Assembly: GCF_004761875.1 (NCBI RefSeq)
Contig: NZ_SJEY01000004.1
Span: 270,983-334,982, forward strand
DNA from: Roseovarius aestuariivivens
GTDB lineage: Bacteria > Pseudomonadota > Alphaproteobacteria > Rhodobacterales > Rhodobacteraceae
DNA length: 64,000 nucleotides
Direction of reading: 5' to 3'
A program made the translations under genes and the position numbers. This document shows, piece by piece, positions 1-9,347 of this stretch. Within the stretch, counting starts at the first letter, position 1, and every line of letters starts with the position of its first letter. The notes beneath the pieces were generated by a model. It had not been told where the DNA came from. It saw only the letters and a list, made by a program, of their open reading frames with translations, and did no database searches.

Positions 1-17
1 GATAAGGGAGACAGGCC

Positions 18-779
18 ATGCTGAAGGCTCAATCCGGAATTACGCCGAATATCGCGCACTGGCAGGAACGGGTGGAATTGGCCGCCGCGTTTCGCTGGAC
101 CGCGCGGCTGGGCATGCACGAGGCGGTCGCCAACCATTTCAGCCTTGCGGTCAACGAGGATGGCACGCAGTTCCTGATCAACCCAAATCAAAGACATTTC
201 TCGCGCATCAAGGCGTCCGATCTGCTCTTGATCGATGCCAATGACCCCGACACGCTCGACCGGCCCGATGCGCCGGATCCCACCGCGTGGGGCCTTCATG
301 GCGGCGTGCACCGGCTTTGTCCGCACCATCGGTGCCTCATGCATGTGCACTCGATCCATGCCACGGTGCTGGCTTGCCTTGAGGACAGCAACCTGCCCCC
401 CATCGACCAGAATTGCGCGACGTTTTTCAATAGATACGTGATCGACGAGGCCTATGGCGGACTTGCGTTCGAGGAAGAGGGCGAGCGCTGTGCCGAGCTC
501 TTGTCCGATCCGACCAAGAAGGTGATGATCATGGGTCATCACGGGGTGCTCGTGACCGGGGATACCGTGGCGGACTGCTTCAACCGGATGTATTATTTCG
601 AGCGTGCGGCGGAGACCTACATCCGCGCCCTCCAGACGGGCCAAGCCTTGCGCGTCTTGTCCGACGAGGTGGCCGAAAAGACCGCCCAAGAGCTGGAGGC
701 CTACCCTGAGCAGGGCGAGCGGCATCTGGCAGAACTCATGGCGATCCTGGACTCTGAAGGCTCGGACTACGCCAGCTGA
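18..779 (+). CDS. Class II aldolase/adducin family protein
   Basis: The 253-aa product has the class II aldolase/adducin fold signature: metal-binding histidines in HVHSIH (residues 109-114) and a further pair in GHHG (173-176). Family members cleave or decarboxylate sugar phosphates, or act on other small hydroxy acids, using a zinc ion. The start follows AAGGGAG with good spacing. In fuculose aldolase a catalytic Glu sits four residues before a conserved His; the aligned position here appears to be Ala90, so aldol chemistry is doubtful. It stands alone, convergent with yqgE 18 bp downstream. The substrate cannot be inferred. The family assignment is firm and the function is open. Confidence 0.85.
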   Translation: MLKAQSGITPNIAHWQERVELAAAFRWTARLGMHEAVANHFSLAVNEDGTQFLINPNQRHFSRIKASDLLLIDANDPDTLDRPDAPDPTAWGLHGGVHRLCPHHRCLMHVHSIHATVLACLEDSNLPPIDQNCATFFNRYVIDEAYGGLAFEEEGERCAELLSDPTKKVMIMGHHGVLVTGDTVADCFNRMYYFERAAETYIRALQTGQALRVLSDEVAEKTAQELEAYPEQGERHLAELMAILDSEGSDYAS

Positions 780-797
780 GCCAGAACGTTCAGCGCG

Positions 798-1361
798 TCA
801 GGCGCGGCCCGCCTCCGCAGAAAGCGTCAGGGCGCTGATCCCCATCTTGTTGAGCGCGCATTCCCATTTCTCGGCGTTCGGGGTCTCGAACACCAGCTTG
901 CTGTCGGCCTCGACGGTAAGCCAGGCGTTCTGGGCCATCTCCGACTCAAGCTGCCCCGGCCCCCACCCGGCATAGCCGAGCGCCACGATGTTGTGCACCG
1001 GCCCGCGCCCGCCAGCGAGGTCCTCCAAGATGTCGAGCGTGGCCGTCATCGCGAATTCTTCGTTCACGTCTAGGGTGGAGATCGCGGAATGATATCCGTA
1101 GTCGTGCAACACGAAGCCGCGCCCGTGCTCGACGGGGCCGCCGAAATGCACCGGCAGATCGCGGGCCTCCGGTTCCTGCGTGATCTCCAGTTGTTCGAAA
1201 AGATCGCGCAGGCGCAGATCGTCGACGGTCTTGTTCACGATAAGGCCCATGGCGCCATCCTCGGAATGGGCGCACATGAAGACGAGCGCCTGGGAAAACC
1301 GTGGGTCTTCCATGCCCGGCATCGCAATGAGCAGTTTTCCATTGAGATCGATCTGGCTCAA
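798..1361 (-). CDS. yqgE: YqgE/AlgH family protein (UPF0301), TTG start
   Basis: The 187-aa product carries family landmarks: an N-terminal GKLLIAMPGM block, GLIVNKT and GYAGWGPGQLESE near the C terminus. The family is widespread and its biochemical role is unsettled; AlgH was named for an effect on alginate regulation in Pseudomonas. The frame stays open further upstream, but no ATG lies near the conserved N terminus. A TTG at 1361-1359 follows AGAAGGAG by about 9 nt and gives the usual family length of about 185 aa, so that start was chosen. It is divergent from the DsbD-like gene, with 132 bp between them for both promoters. Confidence 0.9.
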   Translation of the reverse strand: MSQIDLNGKLLIAMPGMEDPRFSQALVFMCAHSEDGAMGLIVNKTVDDLRLRDLFEQLEITQEPEARDLPVHFGGPVEHGRGFVLHDYGYHSAISTLDVNEEFAMTATLDILEDLAGGRGPVHNIVALGYAGWGPGQLESEMAQNAWLTVEADSKLVFETPNAEKWECALNKMGISALTLSAEAGRA

Positions 1362-1493
1362 ACCCGCTGGCTCCTTCTGGCAGGGCCGATGATGAAGCGG
1401 CGACCGTCCGGGTGCAAGCGACGCGGGCGCCCATCGGCGGCATTTCTCGCTTGAAAGTGAATTGTGCTTTGCCTCACATTCCCCCATGTGGGG

Positions 1494-2306
1494 ATGATGA
1501 CACGCATTTTGAACCTTTTTGCCGCGATGGGCCTTGGTCTTTTGGCGGCGACCGGTCCGGCCGCGGCGCAATCCGACCTTGTCGAGGCGCGGATCCTACC
1601 GGGCTGGCGGGCGGCGGACGGCACCCATATCGCAGGCCTTCAGTTCACGCTCAAAGACGGGTGGAAAACCTATTGGCGCGCGCCGGGGGATGCGGGCATT
1701 CCGCCGCAATTCGACTGGCGCGGATCGAGCAACCTGTCTTCTGTCGAGATCGAGTGGCCCACACCCCGGCAGATCCGGCAAAGCGGCGTGACCACGATCG
1801 GTTATGACCGCACCGTGACCCTGCCGCTGCGGATCAGTCCCGCTCGGAAAGGCGGGGCAATCCGGCTTTCGGCGCAGATCGACATGGGCGTGTGCAAGGA
1901 TGTGTGCGTGCCGGTCAATGTGTCGGTGGCGCAAAATCTTGGGGATACCGACGCAGCCCCGGACCCACTCATTGTGGCCGCGCTGGCCGAGCGCCCGTTT
2001 TCCGCGGCCGAGGCCGGGGTCGGGCGCGTGACCTGCCGTTTGTCGCCCATCGAAGACGGTTTGCGCCTGCAAGCCGAGATCAGGATGCCAAGCCTTGGGC
2101 GAGGCGAGCTGGCGGTGTTCGAGGCCGGCGATCCCAATATCTGGATCGCCCCATCCCGCACCACCCGGCAGAACGGGCGGCTGATGGCCGAGACCACGCT
2201 GCACCACATGGCCGGACGCAGCTTTGCCGTGGACCGTTCGGAAATCCGGATCACGGTTCTGGGGCCGGGCAGCGCGGTGGATATTCAGGGCTGCGAGGCA
2301 GGCTGA
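1494..2306 (+). CDS. Secreted DsbD-like N-terminal domain protein
   Basis: The 270-aa product begins with a signal peptide (hydrophobic stretch about residues 5-20, AAA-Q cleavage near 25). The mature part resembles the periplasmic alpha domain of DsbD, the thiol-disulfide interchange domain, with a cysteine pair C134-KDV-C138. DsbD passes electrons across the inner membrane; here only a soluble domain is present and the membrane and C-terminal thioredoxin domains are absent. It probably works in periplasmic thiol reduction or cytochrome maturation (inference). The start could be 1494 or 1497; both fit the weak GTGGGG. Its 3' end overlaps the convergent RND gene by 22 bp. Confidence 0.8.
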   Translation: MMTRILNLFAAMGLGLLAATGPAAAQSDLVEARILPGWRAADGTHIAGLQFTLKDGWKTYWRAPGDAGIPPQFDWRGSSNLSSVEIEWPTPRQIRQSGVTTIGYDRTVTLPLRISPARKGGAIRLSAQIDMGVCKDVCVPVNVSVAQNLGDTDAAPDPLIVAALAERPFSAAEAGVGRVTCRLSPIEDGLRLQAEIRMPSLGRGELAVFEAGDPNIWIAPSRTTRQNGRLMAETTLHHMAGRSFAVDRSEIRITVLGPGSAVDIQGCEAG

Positions 2307-5300
2307 CGCAGGATCAGCCGAGCGATCCACCCGATCACGTAAAGCATCACCGACACAAGCGCCGCGCCCGCAAGGAAAAGTCCGAGCGCCGCTGGCATGG
2401 CGGGCGCATCCCCCAGCGCCGGGACGGCCCGCGTCAGCAGCGTGGGCAGCGCGCCTGTCACGCTTGCGACCCCCATCGTCGCGCCGAGCCAGCCCAGGAC
2501 CAGCGCCAGCACGGTCAGCATCGCCACGCGCACGCTCTTGGTCCGAAACCGCAGCGCGTGGCGCAGTGCCGTGGTCTGGCGTTTCACATCCTGTTGCATC
2601 GCAAGGATCGCGGGCACCAGCAGCAAAACCAGCAGCATCCCAAAGCCCAACCCGTAGACCAGCGTGATCACCGTGGGCTTGATGAACTGAGCCTGCGTGG
2701 ACTGCTCGAACAGAAGCGGTGTCAGGCCCATCACCGTGGTCGCGGTGGTCAGAAGGACGGGCCGCAGGCGATCCGCCGTGCCGTCGATGATGGCCGGAAT
2801 GATGCCCCGGTCGCGCGCATGCTCGTCGATCGTGGTTACGAGCACGATGGAGTCGTTAATGATGATTCCTGTCATGCCCAATAGCCCGACGACTGTGAAC
2901 ATCGACAGTGGCACGTCCCATTGCACATGCCCGTAGATCGTGCCGACCAGACCGAAAGGAATGATCGCCATCACCACAAGCGGCCGCGTCCAGCTGGCGA
3001 AGACCCATGCAAGAACAAGGTAGATGCCGGTCAGGGTCAGCGTCAGCCCGATCCGCGCATCGCTGAGGAAATCGCTTTCCTGTTCGGCCAGCCCGCTCAG
3101 TTGCCATTCCACCTGATGCGTCGCGGCGATTTCCGGCAGGATCTGCGTCTCAAGCGCTTCGTTGACGGCCGCCGCGCGGGCCGGATCGTCCTCGGAAATA
3201 TCGCCGGTCACGCTGACATGGCGGATACCGTTTTCCCGGCGGATGGTGGAAAAGCCCGTGCGCTGCTCGACCGACACGATGTCGGCCAGCGGCACGTAAC
3301 CGCCCGCGGGCGTCCGGATCTGCATCCGTTCCAGAAAGTCCGCGGTCAGTTCCGCCTCGGGCAGTTCGACGCGAATCTCGGCGCTGCGCGGACCGTAGGG
3401 ATAGGTCGCGGCCTCGATCCCGTTCAGGCGTGCGCGCAAGGTACGCCCCAGATCGTCGATCGTCAGCCCAAGCGCCTGACCTTGCGGGGTAAGGTCCAGG
3501 ATAAGTTCTTCCTTGTCGTAGGAAAGATTGTCCTGCAGGCCCGAAACCTCGGGGAAGCGCGCGATGGCTGTCTTCAGATCCTCGGCGGCGGCTTTCAGCG
3601 TTTCGGCCGAGGCGCCGAAGAACTCCACGTCGAGCGCGTCCCCGCCCGGGCCCGAGCGCCAACCGCGAAAGCTCACCTCCTCGGCCAGCGGGTGGCGCTG
3701 CACTTTCTCCTGCAGGTCGGCCACGAAGGCGAAACTGGAATAGGGGCGCAGGTCGGCATCGATCAGCTCGATGGAAATTCCGCCCAGCTGATCGGGCTCC
3801 TTGGTGTCCGCCCCGGCAAGCCCGCGACCCGCGTTGCCCCCGATCTCGGCCACTACGAACGCCAGCGGGTTGCGGCCGTATTCCTCTTCGTATTCGGCGC
3901 CCAGTTCTTCGGTCGCGCGCTGCATTTCGGCCATCATCTCCAGCGTGTCGGCGCGGGTCGCGCCCGGCGCCATGCTGAAATTACCGGTCACGCTGCCGCG
4001 TTCGGGCGCGTTGAAGAACCGCCATTGCACGTCACCCCGGATGAACTGCGCCGCCTGGCCTGCCAGCAAGACGATCATGCCGGCCAGCACCACGTAGCGC
4101 CCGCGCACGACCAGGGCCATGAAGGGCCGGAACAGCGTTTCGCGCACCCAGGTGAAGCCGCGATTGACCGTGCGCGAGGGCCAGTCATACCAATGGTCGC
4201 GCCCGCCATGGGCTAGTGCCCGCGACATGTGGTGCGGCAGGATAAGAAAGCATTCCACCAGCGACGCGGTCAGCACCACGATCACGGTAAAGGGAATATC
4301 CACAATCAGATCGCCAAAGCGTCCGCCGATGGCGACCAGCCCGAAAAAGGCGATCAGCGTGGTCAGTGTGGCGGAAAAGACCGGCAGCGCCATGCGCTGG
4401 GCCGCGCGTTCAGCGGCCTGAACCGGCGTTTCTCCCAATCTGCGCAAACGCGCGTCGGCGTGCTCTCCGACCACGATGGCGTCGTCCACCACAATGCCCA
4501 GCGTGATGATCAGTGCGAACAGAGAGATCATATTGATCGTCAGCCCTCCCACATACATCAGCGCCACGGTCGCCGTCATCGCCACCGGGATGCCGGCGGC
4601 GACCCAGAACGCGGTGCGGGCGTTGAGAAAGAGAAACAAGAGCCCGACCACCAGCGCCAGCCCGGTCAGACCGTTCTCCAGCAGCATGTCGAGACGGCCC
4701 GAGATCGCCTCGGACCGGGTGCGGATCAGCGTGATCTGCGTGCCCTCCGGCAAGGTGCTTTCCATCCGCGCAGCGATGTCTTCGACGCGGGCCTGAATAT
4801 CGATGGCGTCGCCACGCGCCGAGCGGTCGACTCGGATCTGGATCGCGGGATCGTCGTTCACGAAAAAGGCGCGTTTGCGGTCCACGCCCTCGACCCGCAC
4901 GCGCGCCACGTCGCCCACCGTCAGTTTTGTGCCGTCGGGGTTGGAGCGCAGCACCAGCGCGCCGATCTGGTCCGCCGCGCGGTTTTCCGTGCCGACGCGC
5001 ACCCGCGTCGCGCCGCCGGTGACGTCGCCGGCCGGGTCTGCGTCCGCCTCGGCGGCCAGAACGGCGGCGATTTCGCCCATGGTGATGTCATAGGCGATCA
5101 GGTTGGTGCTGGGCACTTCCACGATGGTGTGCGGCGCGGCCACGCCGCGCACGGTGGTTCTTGTCACGCCCGCATCGTACAGCCGGACGACCAGCTCATC
5201 GGCGAACTGGCCCAACTGTTCAACGCCCACCGGTCCAGAGATCACCACGTCGGTCACCCGGTCGCGCCAGGCGCCGCGCGTCACGGTGGGCTCTTCGGCT

Positions 5301-5689
5301 TCCTCGGGCAGATCGGTGATCGTCTCGACGGCGGCCTGGACCTCGTCGGCGGCACGGCCCATGTCCCATCCCGGCTCGAATTCAAGCGTGATGGTGGCCC
5401 GGTCTTCGCGGCTCGTGGCCGAGCTTTCCGCGACGCCTTCCACCGCCAGCAGCGCCGGTTCAAGCACCTGCACGATGGCGCTGTCGACATCCTCGGCGCT
5501 GGCGCCGTCCCAGACAACGCCGACGGTCACGTCGTCGACGATCACGTCGGGAAAAAACTGCGCCTGCATGCGCGGTGCCGCGGCAAGGCCCAGCACAAGC
5601 AGCACCACCATCAACAGGTTCGCCGCTGTGGGGTGACGGGTGAAGTACGAGATCACGCCACTGGCGCGCCCGGGCAGGTCGCGCACCAT
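2285..5689 (-). CDS. RND efflux transporter permease subunit
   Basis: The 1134-aa product is an inner-membrane proton-driven pump of the AcrB/HAE-1 class. It shows an N-terminal TM, two large periplasmic loops, and the TM4 proton-relay motif GIVVDDAIVVGEHADARLR with the paired aspartates. The duplicated second half carries GLLGMTGIIINDSIVLVTT. After the normal end of the twelfth TM (LLLVPAILAM) there is an added tail of roughly 110 residues with two or three further hydrophobic segments, which is unusual for the family. It follows the adaptor gene by 3 bp on the same strand. No outer-membrane TolC-type gene is nearby, so a shared one is likely. The substrate is unknown. Confidence 0.93.
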   Translation of the reverse strand: MVRDLPGRASGVISYFTRHPTAANLLMVVLLVLGLAAAPRMQAQFFPDVIVDDVTVGVVWDGASAEDVDSAIVQVLEPALLAVEGVAESSATSREDRATITLEFEPGWDMGRAADEVQAAVETITDLPEEAEEPTVTRGAWRDRVTDVVISGPVGVEQLGQFADELVVRLYDAGVTRTTVRGVAAPHTIVEVPSTNLIAYDITMGEIAAVLAAEADADPAGDVTGGATRVRVGTENRAADQIGALVLRSNPDGTKLTVGDVARVRVEGVDRKRAFFVNDDPAIQIRVDRSARGDAIDIQARVEDIAARMESTLPEGTQITLIRTRSEAISGRLDMLLENGLTGLALVVGLLFLFLNARTAFWVAAGIPVAMTATVALMYVGGLTINMISLFALIITLGIVVDDAIVVGEHADARLRRLGETPVQAAERAAQRMALPVFSATLTTLIAFFGLVAIGGRFGDLIVDIPFTVIVVLTASLVECFLILPHHMSRALAHGGRDHWYDWPSRTVNRGFTWVRETLFRPFMALVVRGRYVVLAGMIVLLAGQAAQFIRGDVQWRFFNAPERGSVTGNFSMAPGATRADTLEMMAEMQRATEELGAEYEEEYGRNPLAFVVAEIGGNAGRGLAGADTKEPDQLGGISIELIDADLRPYSSFAFVADLQEKVQRHPLAEEVSFRGWRSGPGGDALDVEFFGASAETLKAAAEDLKTAIARFPEVSGLQDNLSYDKEELILDLTPQGQALGLTIDDLGRTLRARLNGIEAATYPYGPRSAEIRVELPEAELTADFLERMQIRTPAGGYVPLADIVSVEQRTGFSTIRRENGIRHVSVTGDISEDDPARAAAVNEALETQILPEIAATHQVEWQLSGLAEQESDFLSDARIGLTLTLTGIYLVLAWVFASWTRPLVVMAIIPFGLVGTIYGHVQWDVPLSMFTVVGLLGMTGIIINDSIVLVTTIDEHARDRGIIPAIIDGTADRLRPVLLTTATTVMGLTPLLFEQSTQAQFIKPTVITLVYGLGFGMLLVLLLVPAILAMQQDVKRQTTALRHALRFRTKSVRVAMLTVLALVLGWLGATMGVASVTGALPTLLTRAVPALGDAPAMPAALGLFLAGAALVSVMLYVIGWIARLILRQPASQP

Positions 5690-5692
5690 GGC

Positions 5693-7144
5693 CTAGCCGC
5701 CCATCCGGCGTTCCAGCCGCTCGACGGTCTGGACCGGCACACGCGGCGCGTCCAGTTCACCCAGCAGGCGCGCGCGCATCGCTTCGGGCATGTCGCTGGT
5801 CTCGACGAACCGGCGCAGGCGGTCGCGGCGCTCTGCGCTTAGCTCGATCAGGTCGGCCGCCGCCTCCTGCGTGCTGCTGCCGCGCAGGGGGCGTACCTTG
5901 ATGCCAGGCCCCAGAAGCGGGCTGCGTTCGGCCACGATTTCGGCGCCCGACAGGTCCGCGCCACGCACGAGAATATCGTTGCCCTGCCGCCGGACCAGCG
6001 TGACAGGCAGCGAACGAAGCCGATCCTCGCCGGTCAGCGCCAGAACGCTACCATCGGCGCCAAGCGCCGTCGCGGGCAGCCGCACGACATCGTCGACCGC
6101 CGGTTCGGTGACCTCGACGGTCACGAAGTCGCCGGGTTTGAAACCTTGGGCGTCGTCCAATTGCGCAAAGAGCAAACGCCCGGTTTCGCCGTCCCCGACC
6201 GACGCGCTGTCGCGGGTAATGCGCCCCGTGGTCTCGATCTTTTCGCCATAGACGTCGAGGCTGACGCGAACCGGCGCGCGGGTGATTTCTCCCTCGGCGT
6301 CGAGAAGCCGGGCGTATTGTGCGGTGGAGATGCGGAAGGCCACGTCAAGCGCGCCCGGGTCCACCAGATCGGCAAGTTTTTCGTTGGCTGAAACAAAGCG
6401 GCCTTCGACCACGGTCACGTCGCGCAGCGTGCCGGTGAATTCGGCGGTGATCTGGGTATCTTCCAGCCGTTTGCGGGCCTCCGCGAAGGCCGTGCGCGCC
6501 CGTGCCAGCCGGGTAGCCGCCTGCGCGACACGGGCCTCGGCCGTGGCCTCGGCCTGCCTGCGTGACACGACCGCCTGATTGGCCTGCGCCGCGGCCAGTT
6601 CGGCGGCCTCCACGGCGGCGGCGGTCCCGACGCCGCGCTCTTCGAGGTCCAGCTGCCGGGTAAAAGCACGTTGGCGCAGGTCTGCCTGCACTTCGGCGGC
6701 TCCAAGATCCTCGCCCGCAAGATCTAGCGCGCGCCGCGCCTCGCGTTCCTCGTCACGCGCGTCTGTCAGATCGCTTTCCGCGCGGTCCAGCGCAAAACGC
6801 GCTTCCGCCGGGTCGATCCGCGCCAGAAGCTGTCCGCGCCGCACCCGCCCGCCATTTTCGAAATCCGGCGCCAGTTCGACAATGGTGCCGCCGGTGCGCG
6901 CGCGAACCTCCAAAGTTCGGCGGCTCTCGACGCTGCCATAGGCGGTCAGGATCGGGATCTCGGTACCCGGTCGCGCTTCGACGAGATTGACGGCGAAGAC
7001 ACGTTCTCGGCGTTCCGGTATGGACGGCGCGTCGTTCATCCGCGCCTGCACCGCCGAATAGACAAGCTGACCGGCATAAGCCAGAAGGCCCAGTGTCAGC
7101 GACACCAGGAACAGACCGGTCAGACTGAGACGCAGAAAACGCAT
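5693..7144 (-). CDS. RND efflux periplasmic adaptor (membrane fusion protein)
   Basis: The 483-aa product has an N-terminal membrane anchor (about residues 5-25) followed by the HlyD/AcrA layout. There is a lipoyl-like half with TGGTIVEL, a long alpha-helical hairpin rich in Ala, Glu and Arg (about residues 100-220), the second lipoyl half, a beta-barrel and a membrane-proximal domain. It bridges the RND pump encoded 3 bp downstream to an outer-membrane channel. The ATG at 7144 was chosen because only TTG or GTG codons lie in frame just upstream. The C-terminal 60 residues are charged and helical. No regulator gene sits next to the operon. Confidence 0.92.
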   Translation of the reverse strand: MRFLRLSLTGLFLVSLTLGLLAYAGQLVYSAVQARMNDAPSIPERRERVFAVNLVEARPGTEIPILTAYGSVESRRTLEVRARTGGTIVELAPDFENGGRVRRGQLLARIDPAEARFALDRAESDLTDARDEEREARRALDLAGEDLGAAEVQADLRQRAFTRQLDLEERGVGTAAAVEAAELAAAQANQAVVSRRQAEATAEARVAQAATRLARARTAFAEARKRLEDTQITAEFTGTLRDVTVVEGRFVSANEKLADLVDPGALDVAFRISTAQYARLLDAEGEITRAPVRVSLDVYGEKIETTGRITRDSASVGDGETGRLLFAQLDDAQGFKPGDFVTVEVTEPAVDDVVRLPATALGADGSVLALTGEDRLRSLPVTLVRRQGNDILVRGADLSGAEIVAERSPLLGPGIKVRPLRGSSTQEAAADLIELSAERRDRLRRFVETSDMPEAMRARLLGELDAPRVPVQTVERLERRMGG

Positions 7145-7240
7145 GCGCACACCATTTCGACACAAGGGGCCGCGCGCGGCCTTTCTTGCGGAAAGATAAG
7201 CGATTTCGCGGGCTTTGCGAGGATTGAACGCGAGCGGCGT

Positions 7241-7783
7241 CTATTTCCGTCGCTGGTGTTCATCAAGACGCGGCAGGATCTCGACGAAATTGCAGGGCCG
7301 GTGGCGGTAATCAAGCTGCCATTTCAGGATCTCGTCCCAGGCATCCTTGCAGGCGCCGGGGCTGCCGGGCAGCGCGAACAGATAGGTGCCGCCCGCCACG
7401 CCGCCGGTGGCGCGCGACTGCACGGCAGACGTGCCTATTTTTTGCATCGACACCATGGTGAAGACCGTCCCGAAGGCGTCGATCTCTTTTTCATAGACGT
7501 CGCGATGGGCCTCGACGGTCACATCGCGGCCCGTAAGGCCCGTCCCGCCGGTGGAAATCACCACGTCGACCTCTGGGTTTTCGATCCATTCGCGCAACTG
7601 TTCCGCGATTTGGTCGCGCTCGTCGCGCACGATCATGCGATCGGCCAGCGTGTGGCCGGCGTCCTCGATGCGCTGGGCAAGCGTGTCGCCGGAACGGTCC
7701 TCGCTGGCGTCGCGCGAGTCCGACACTGTCAGAAGTGCGATACGCACCGGGATGAAGTCCTTGCTTTCGTCGATACGGGACAT
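7241..7783 (-). CDS. moaB: Molybdenum cofactor biosynthesis protein B
   Basis: The 180-aa product belongs to the MoaB/MogA family, which adenylylates molybdopterin ahead of molybdate insertion. Diagnostic blocks are LLTVSDSRD near the N terminus, STGGTGLTGRDVT in the middle and FALPGSPGACKDAWDEIL near the C terminus. The length matches MoaB (about 170-190 aa). It is the last gene of an apparent operon with the uracil-DNA glycosylase and metallophosphoesterase genes (19-bp gap). Its location says nothing specific about a molybdoenzyme partner, since none lies in the window. Confidence 0.95.
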   Translation of the reverse strand: MSRIDESKDFIPVRIALLTVSDSRDASEDRSGDTLAQRIEDAGHTLADRMIVRDERDQIAEQLREWIENPEVDVVISTGGTGLTGRDVTVEAHRDVYEKEIDAFGTVFTMVSMQKIGTSAVQSRATGGVAGGTYLFALPGSPGACKDAWDEILKWQLDYRHRPCNFVEILPRLDEHQRRK

Positions 7784-7802
7784 GGCGTGCCTTGTCTTTC
7801 GT

Positions 7803-8405
7803 TCAGTCCGGGCTGATGTCGAACCAGTTGGGGGTCGGCCCGAGATTTACAACATGCGTCCGGCCGATCCGGCCCGACCGCCCCCAGCTATCGTGGATGT
7901 GACCGCAGAGCGCCAGTTTGGGCTGCACGCGGGCGATGGCGTCTCGGATTGCGGTGGACCCTACGGAAAGCCCGTCCGAGGTCTCGTCCGCGATCCCTTT
8001 GGGCGGTGAATGAAGCACCATGATCCGGGCCGTCTCGCACGGGGCAAGAAGCGCCTCGGCCTGTTCTTCGGTCAGATCACAGGACCAGTCGCCGAAGGGC
8101 GTGGTCGGCACGCCATAGCCCAGTCCGAAGATACGAACGCCTGCCACCGTCGCAGCTTCGCCGTGCAGAACCGTCATGTTCGGATTGGCTGCCGCACGCA
8201 GCTCGTACGCGCTTTCCGCATTTCCGGGCACCACGACCATCGGCGCGGTGATCTCGGCCAGCATCTCCATCGCTTGTGCCAGCCCCTTGCGATGGTTGCA
8301 GAAATCGCCCGCGCCGATCACAAGATCGGCGTCGGCGGAGGCCGCCACCAGATCGGCGGCAAGGGCCCGCGCCATATGCAGATCGGAAAAGGCCAGGATC
8401 TTCAC
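7803..8405 (-). CDS. Calcineurin-like metallophosphoesterase
   Basis: The 200-aa product is a small cytoplasmic metallophosphoesterase. Metal-ligand motifs appear in order: FSDLH (residues 6-10), GAGDF in place of GDxxD, GNAE in place of GNHE, and GHIHDSWG near the C terminus. The change of GNHE to GNAE removes a histidine usually used in catalysis, as in some YfcE-like branches. The substrate is unknown and may be a phosphodiester or nucleotide. The start codon overlaps the stop of the upstream glycosylase gene by 4 bp (ATGA), so the two are translationally coupled. Confidence 0.85.
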   Translation of the reverse strand: MKILAFSDLHMARALAADLVAASADADLVIGAGDFCNHRKGLAQAMEMLAEITAPMVVVPGNAESAYELRAAANPNMTVLHGEAATVAGVRIFGLGYGVPTTPFGDWSCDLTEEQAEALLAPCETARIMVLHSPPKGIADETSDGLSVGSTAIRDAIARVQPKLALCGHIHDSWGRSGRIGRTHVVNLGPTPNWFDISPD

Positions 8406-9184
8406 GCCGTGCCCTCTAGCCGCGCCTGAAGCTCCAGCAGATCGGCCCAGGTTTCACGCTTGGCCGCCGGAGTGCGCAATAGATGGGCCGGGTGCAGCAT
8501 CGGCAAGCAGGGCTTGCCATAGGCTTCGGTCCATTGTCCGCGCAGCCGGGTAATGCCCTGCTTGCCCAGCCCAGCGTCGCAGCTGATATTGCCCATCAGC
8601 ACGACGATCTCCGGCTCGGCAAGGTCCACGTGGCGCTGCACGAAGGGCCGCATCATCGCGATTTCCTGCGCGTTCGGATTGCGGTTCTGCGGCGGGCGCC
8701 AGGGCACCACATTGGTGATATAGACCGCCTGCGCGATCTCTTCCGCCGCACGGTTGAGACCGATGGCGGCCAGCATCCGGTCAAGAAGCTGTCCCGCCGG
8801 ACCGACGAAGGGCTTGGCTTGCAGATCTTCCTCGCGCCCCGGGGCCTCGCCGATGATCATCACGCGTGCGCCGGGCCGGCCATCGGCGAAGACAAGATTG
8901 CGCGCGCCGCGCTTGAGCGGGCAGTGGTCATAGGCCGCAAGGGCGGGCTTCAGATCATCGAGAGTACCGGCCGCAGAGGCCGCAGCACGCGCCTCGCCCA
9001 CCGGATCGGCCCGTGGTTCCGCAACGGGGGTCGCAGGCGCCGCGGCGGGGCGGGCAGGTTCCGCCAGCTTTTTCGGGGCTTCGAACCGGTTGACCGGCAC
9101 GTCACCGATCGCCTCGGTCGCGCCAAGCTCGATCTGCCAGTCCAGCAGGGCTTTGTAGGTCTGATAATCTTCAGCCGATTCCAT
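8402..9184 (-). CDS. Uracil-DNA glycosylase, type 4 (Fe-S)
   Basis: The 260-aa enzyme removes uracil from DNA in base excision repair. Family 4 landmarks are the GEAPGREED block, FVGPAGQLLDRML, VYITNVVPWRPPQNR and HPAHLLR. Cysteines consistent with the Fe-S cluster flank the core (CPLKRGARN and further along). The first 80 residues form a low-complexity Ala/Pro-rich linker after a short N-terminal helix, common in alphaproteobacterial members. The frame is open well upstream, but the ATG at 9184 gives the normal N terminus. It is the first gene of the operon with the metallophosphoesterase and moaB. Confidence 0.9.
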   Translation of the reverse strand: MESAEDYQTYKALLDWQIELGATEAIGDVPVNRFEAPKKLAEPARPAAAPATPVAEPRADPVGEARAAASAAGTLDDLKPALAAYDHCPLKRGARNLVFADGRPGARVMIIGEAPGREEDLQAKPFVGPAGQLLDRMLAAIGLNRAAEEIAQAVYITNVVPWRPPQNRNPNAQEIAMMRPFVQRHVDLAEPEIVVLMGNISCDAGLGKQGITRLRGQWTEAYGKPCLPMLHPAHLLRTPAAKRETWADLLELQARLEGTA

Positions 9185-9228
9185 GCGGCGCAGCCTATCG
9201 CGCGGACGGGGCAGGGGAAACATCCTGA

Positions 9229-9318
9229 TTGACGCGGCGCGATGCGGCCTGGCTCCGCAACGCGGCGAGCAAGCTCGAGGATCTGGCCCACACGTTGCAG
9301 ATGCCGAAGGCCGCCTGA
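9229..9318 (+). CDS. Possible 29-aa small protein
   Basis: A TTG-initiated frame of 29 codons encodes an amphipathic, Ala/Leu-rich helix: its core is WLRNAASKLEDLAHTLQM and it ends at TGA 9316-9318. A GGGG stretch lies 11-13 nt before the start, which is weak and rather far. The reason to list it is that a well-formed terminator on the same strand begins 30 bp after the stop, in a place where no other rightward gene ends. It could be a small gene, the tail of a decayed gene, or part of a small RNA. No family is recognised. Confidence 0.3.
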   Translation: MTRRDAAWLRNAASKLEDLAHTLQMPKAA

Positions 9319-9347
9319 CCTGTCGACCCTGACGCCACGCCAAAACG

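Noticed and set aside
4229..5842. A 537-codon open frame on the plus strand
   Set aside because: It lies antisense to the RND pump gene, is rich in His, Arg, Gln and Gly as usual for shadow frames in high-GC DNA, and has no ribosome site or known motifs.
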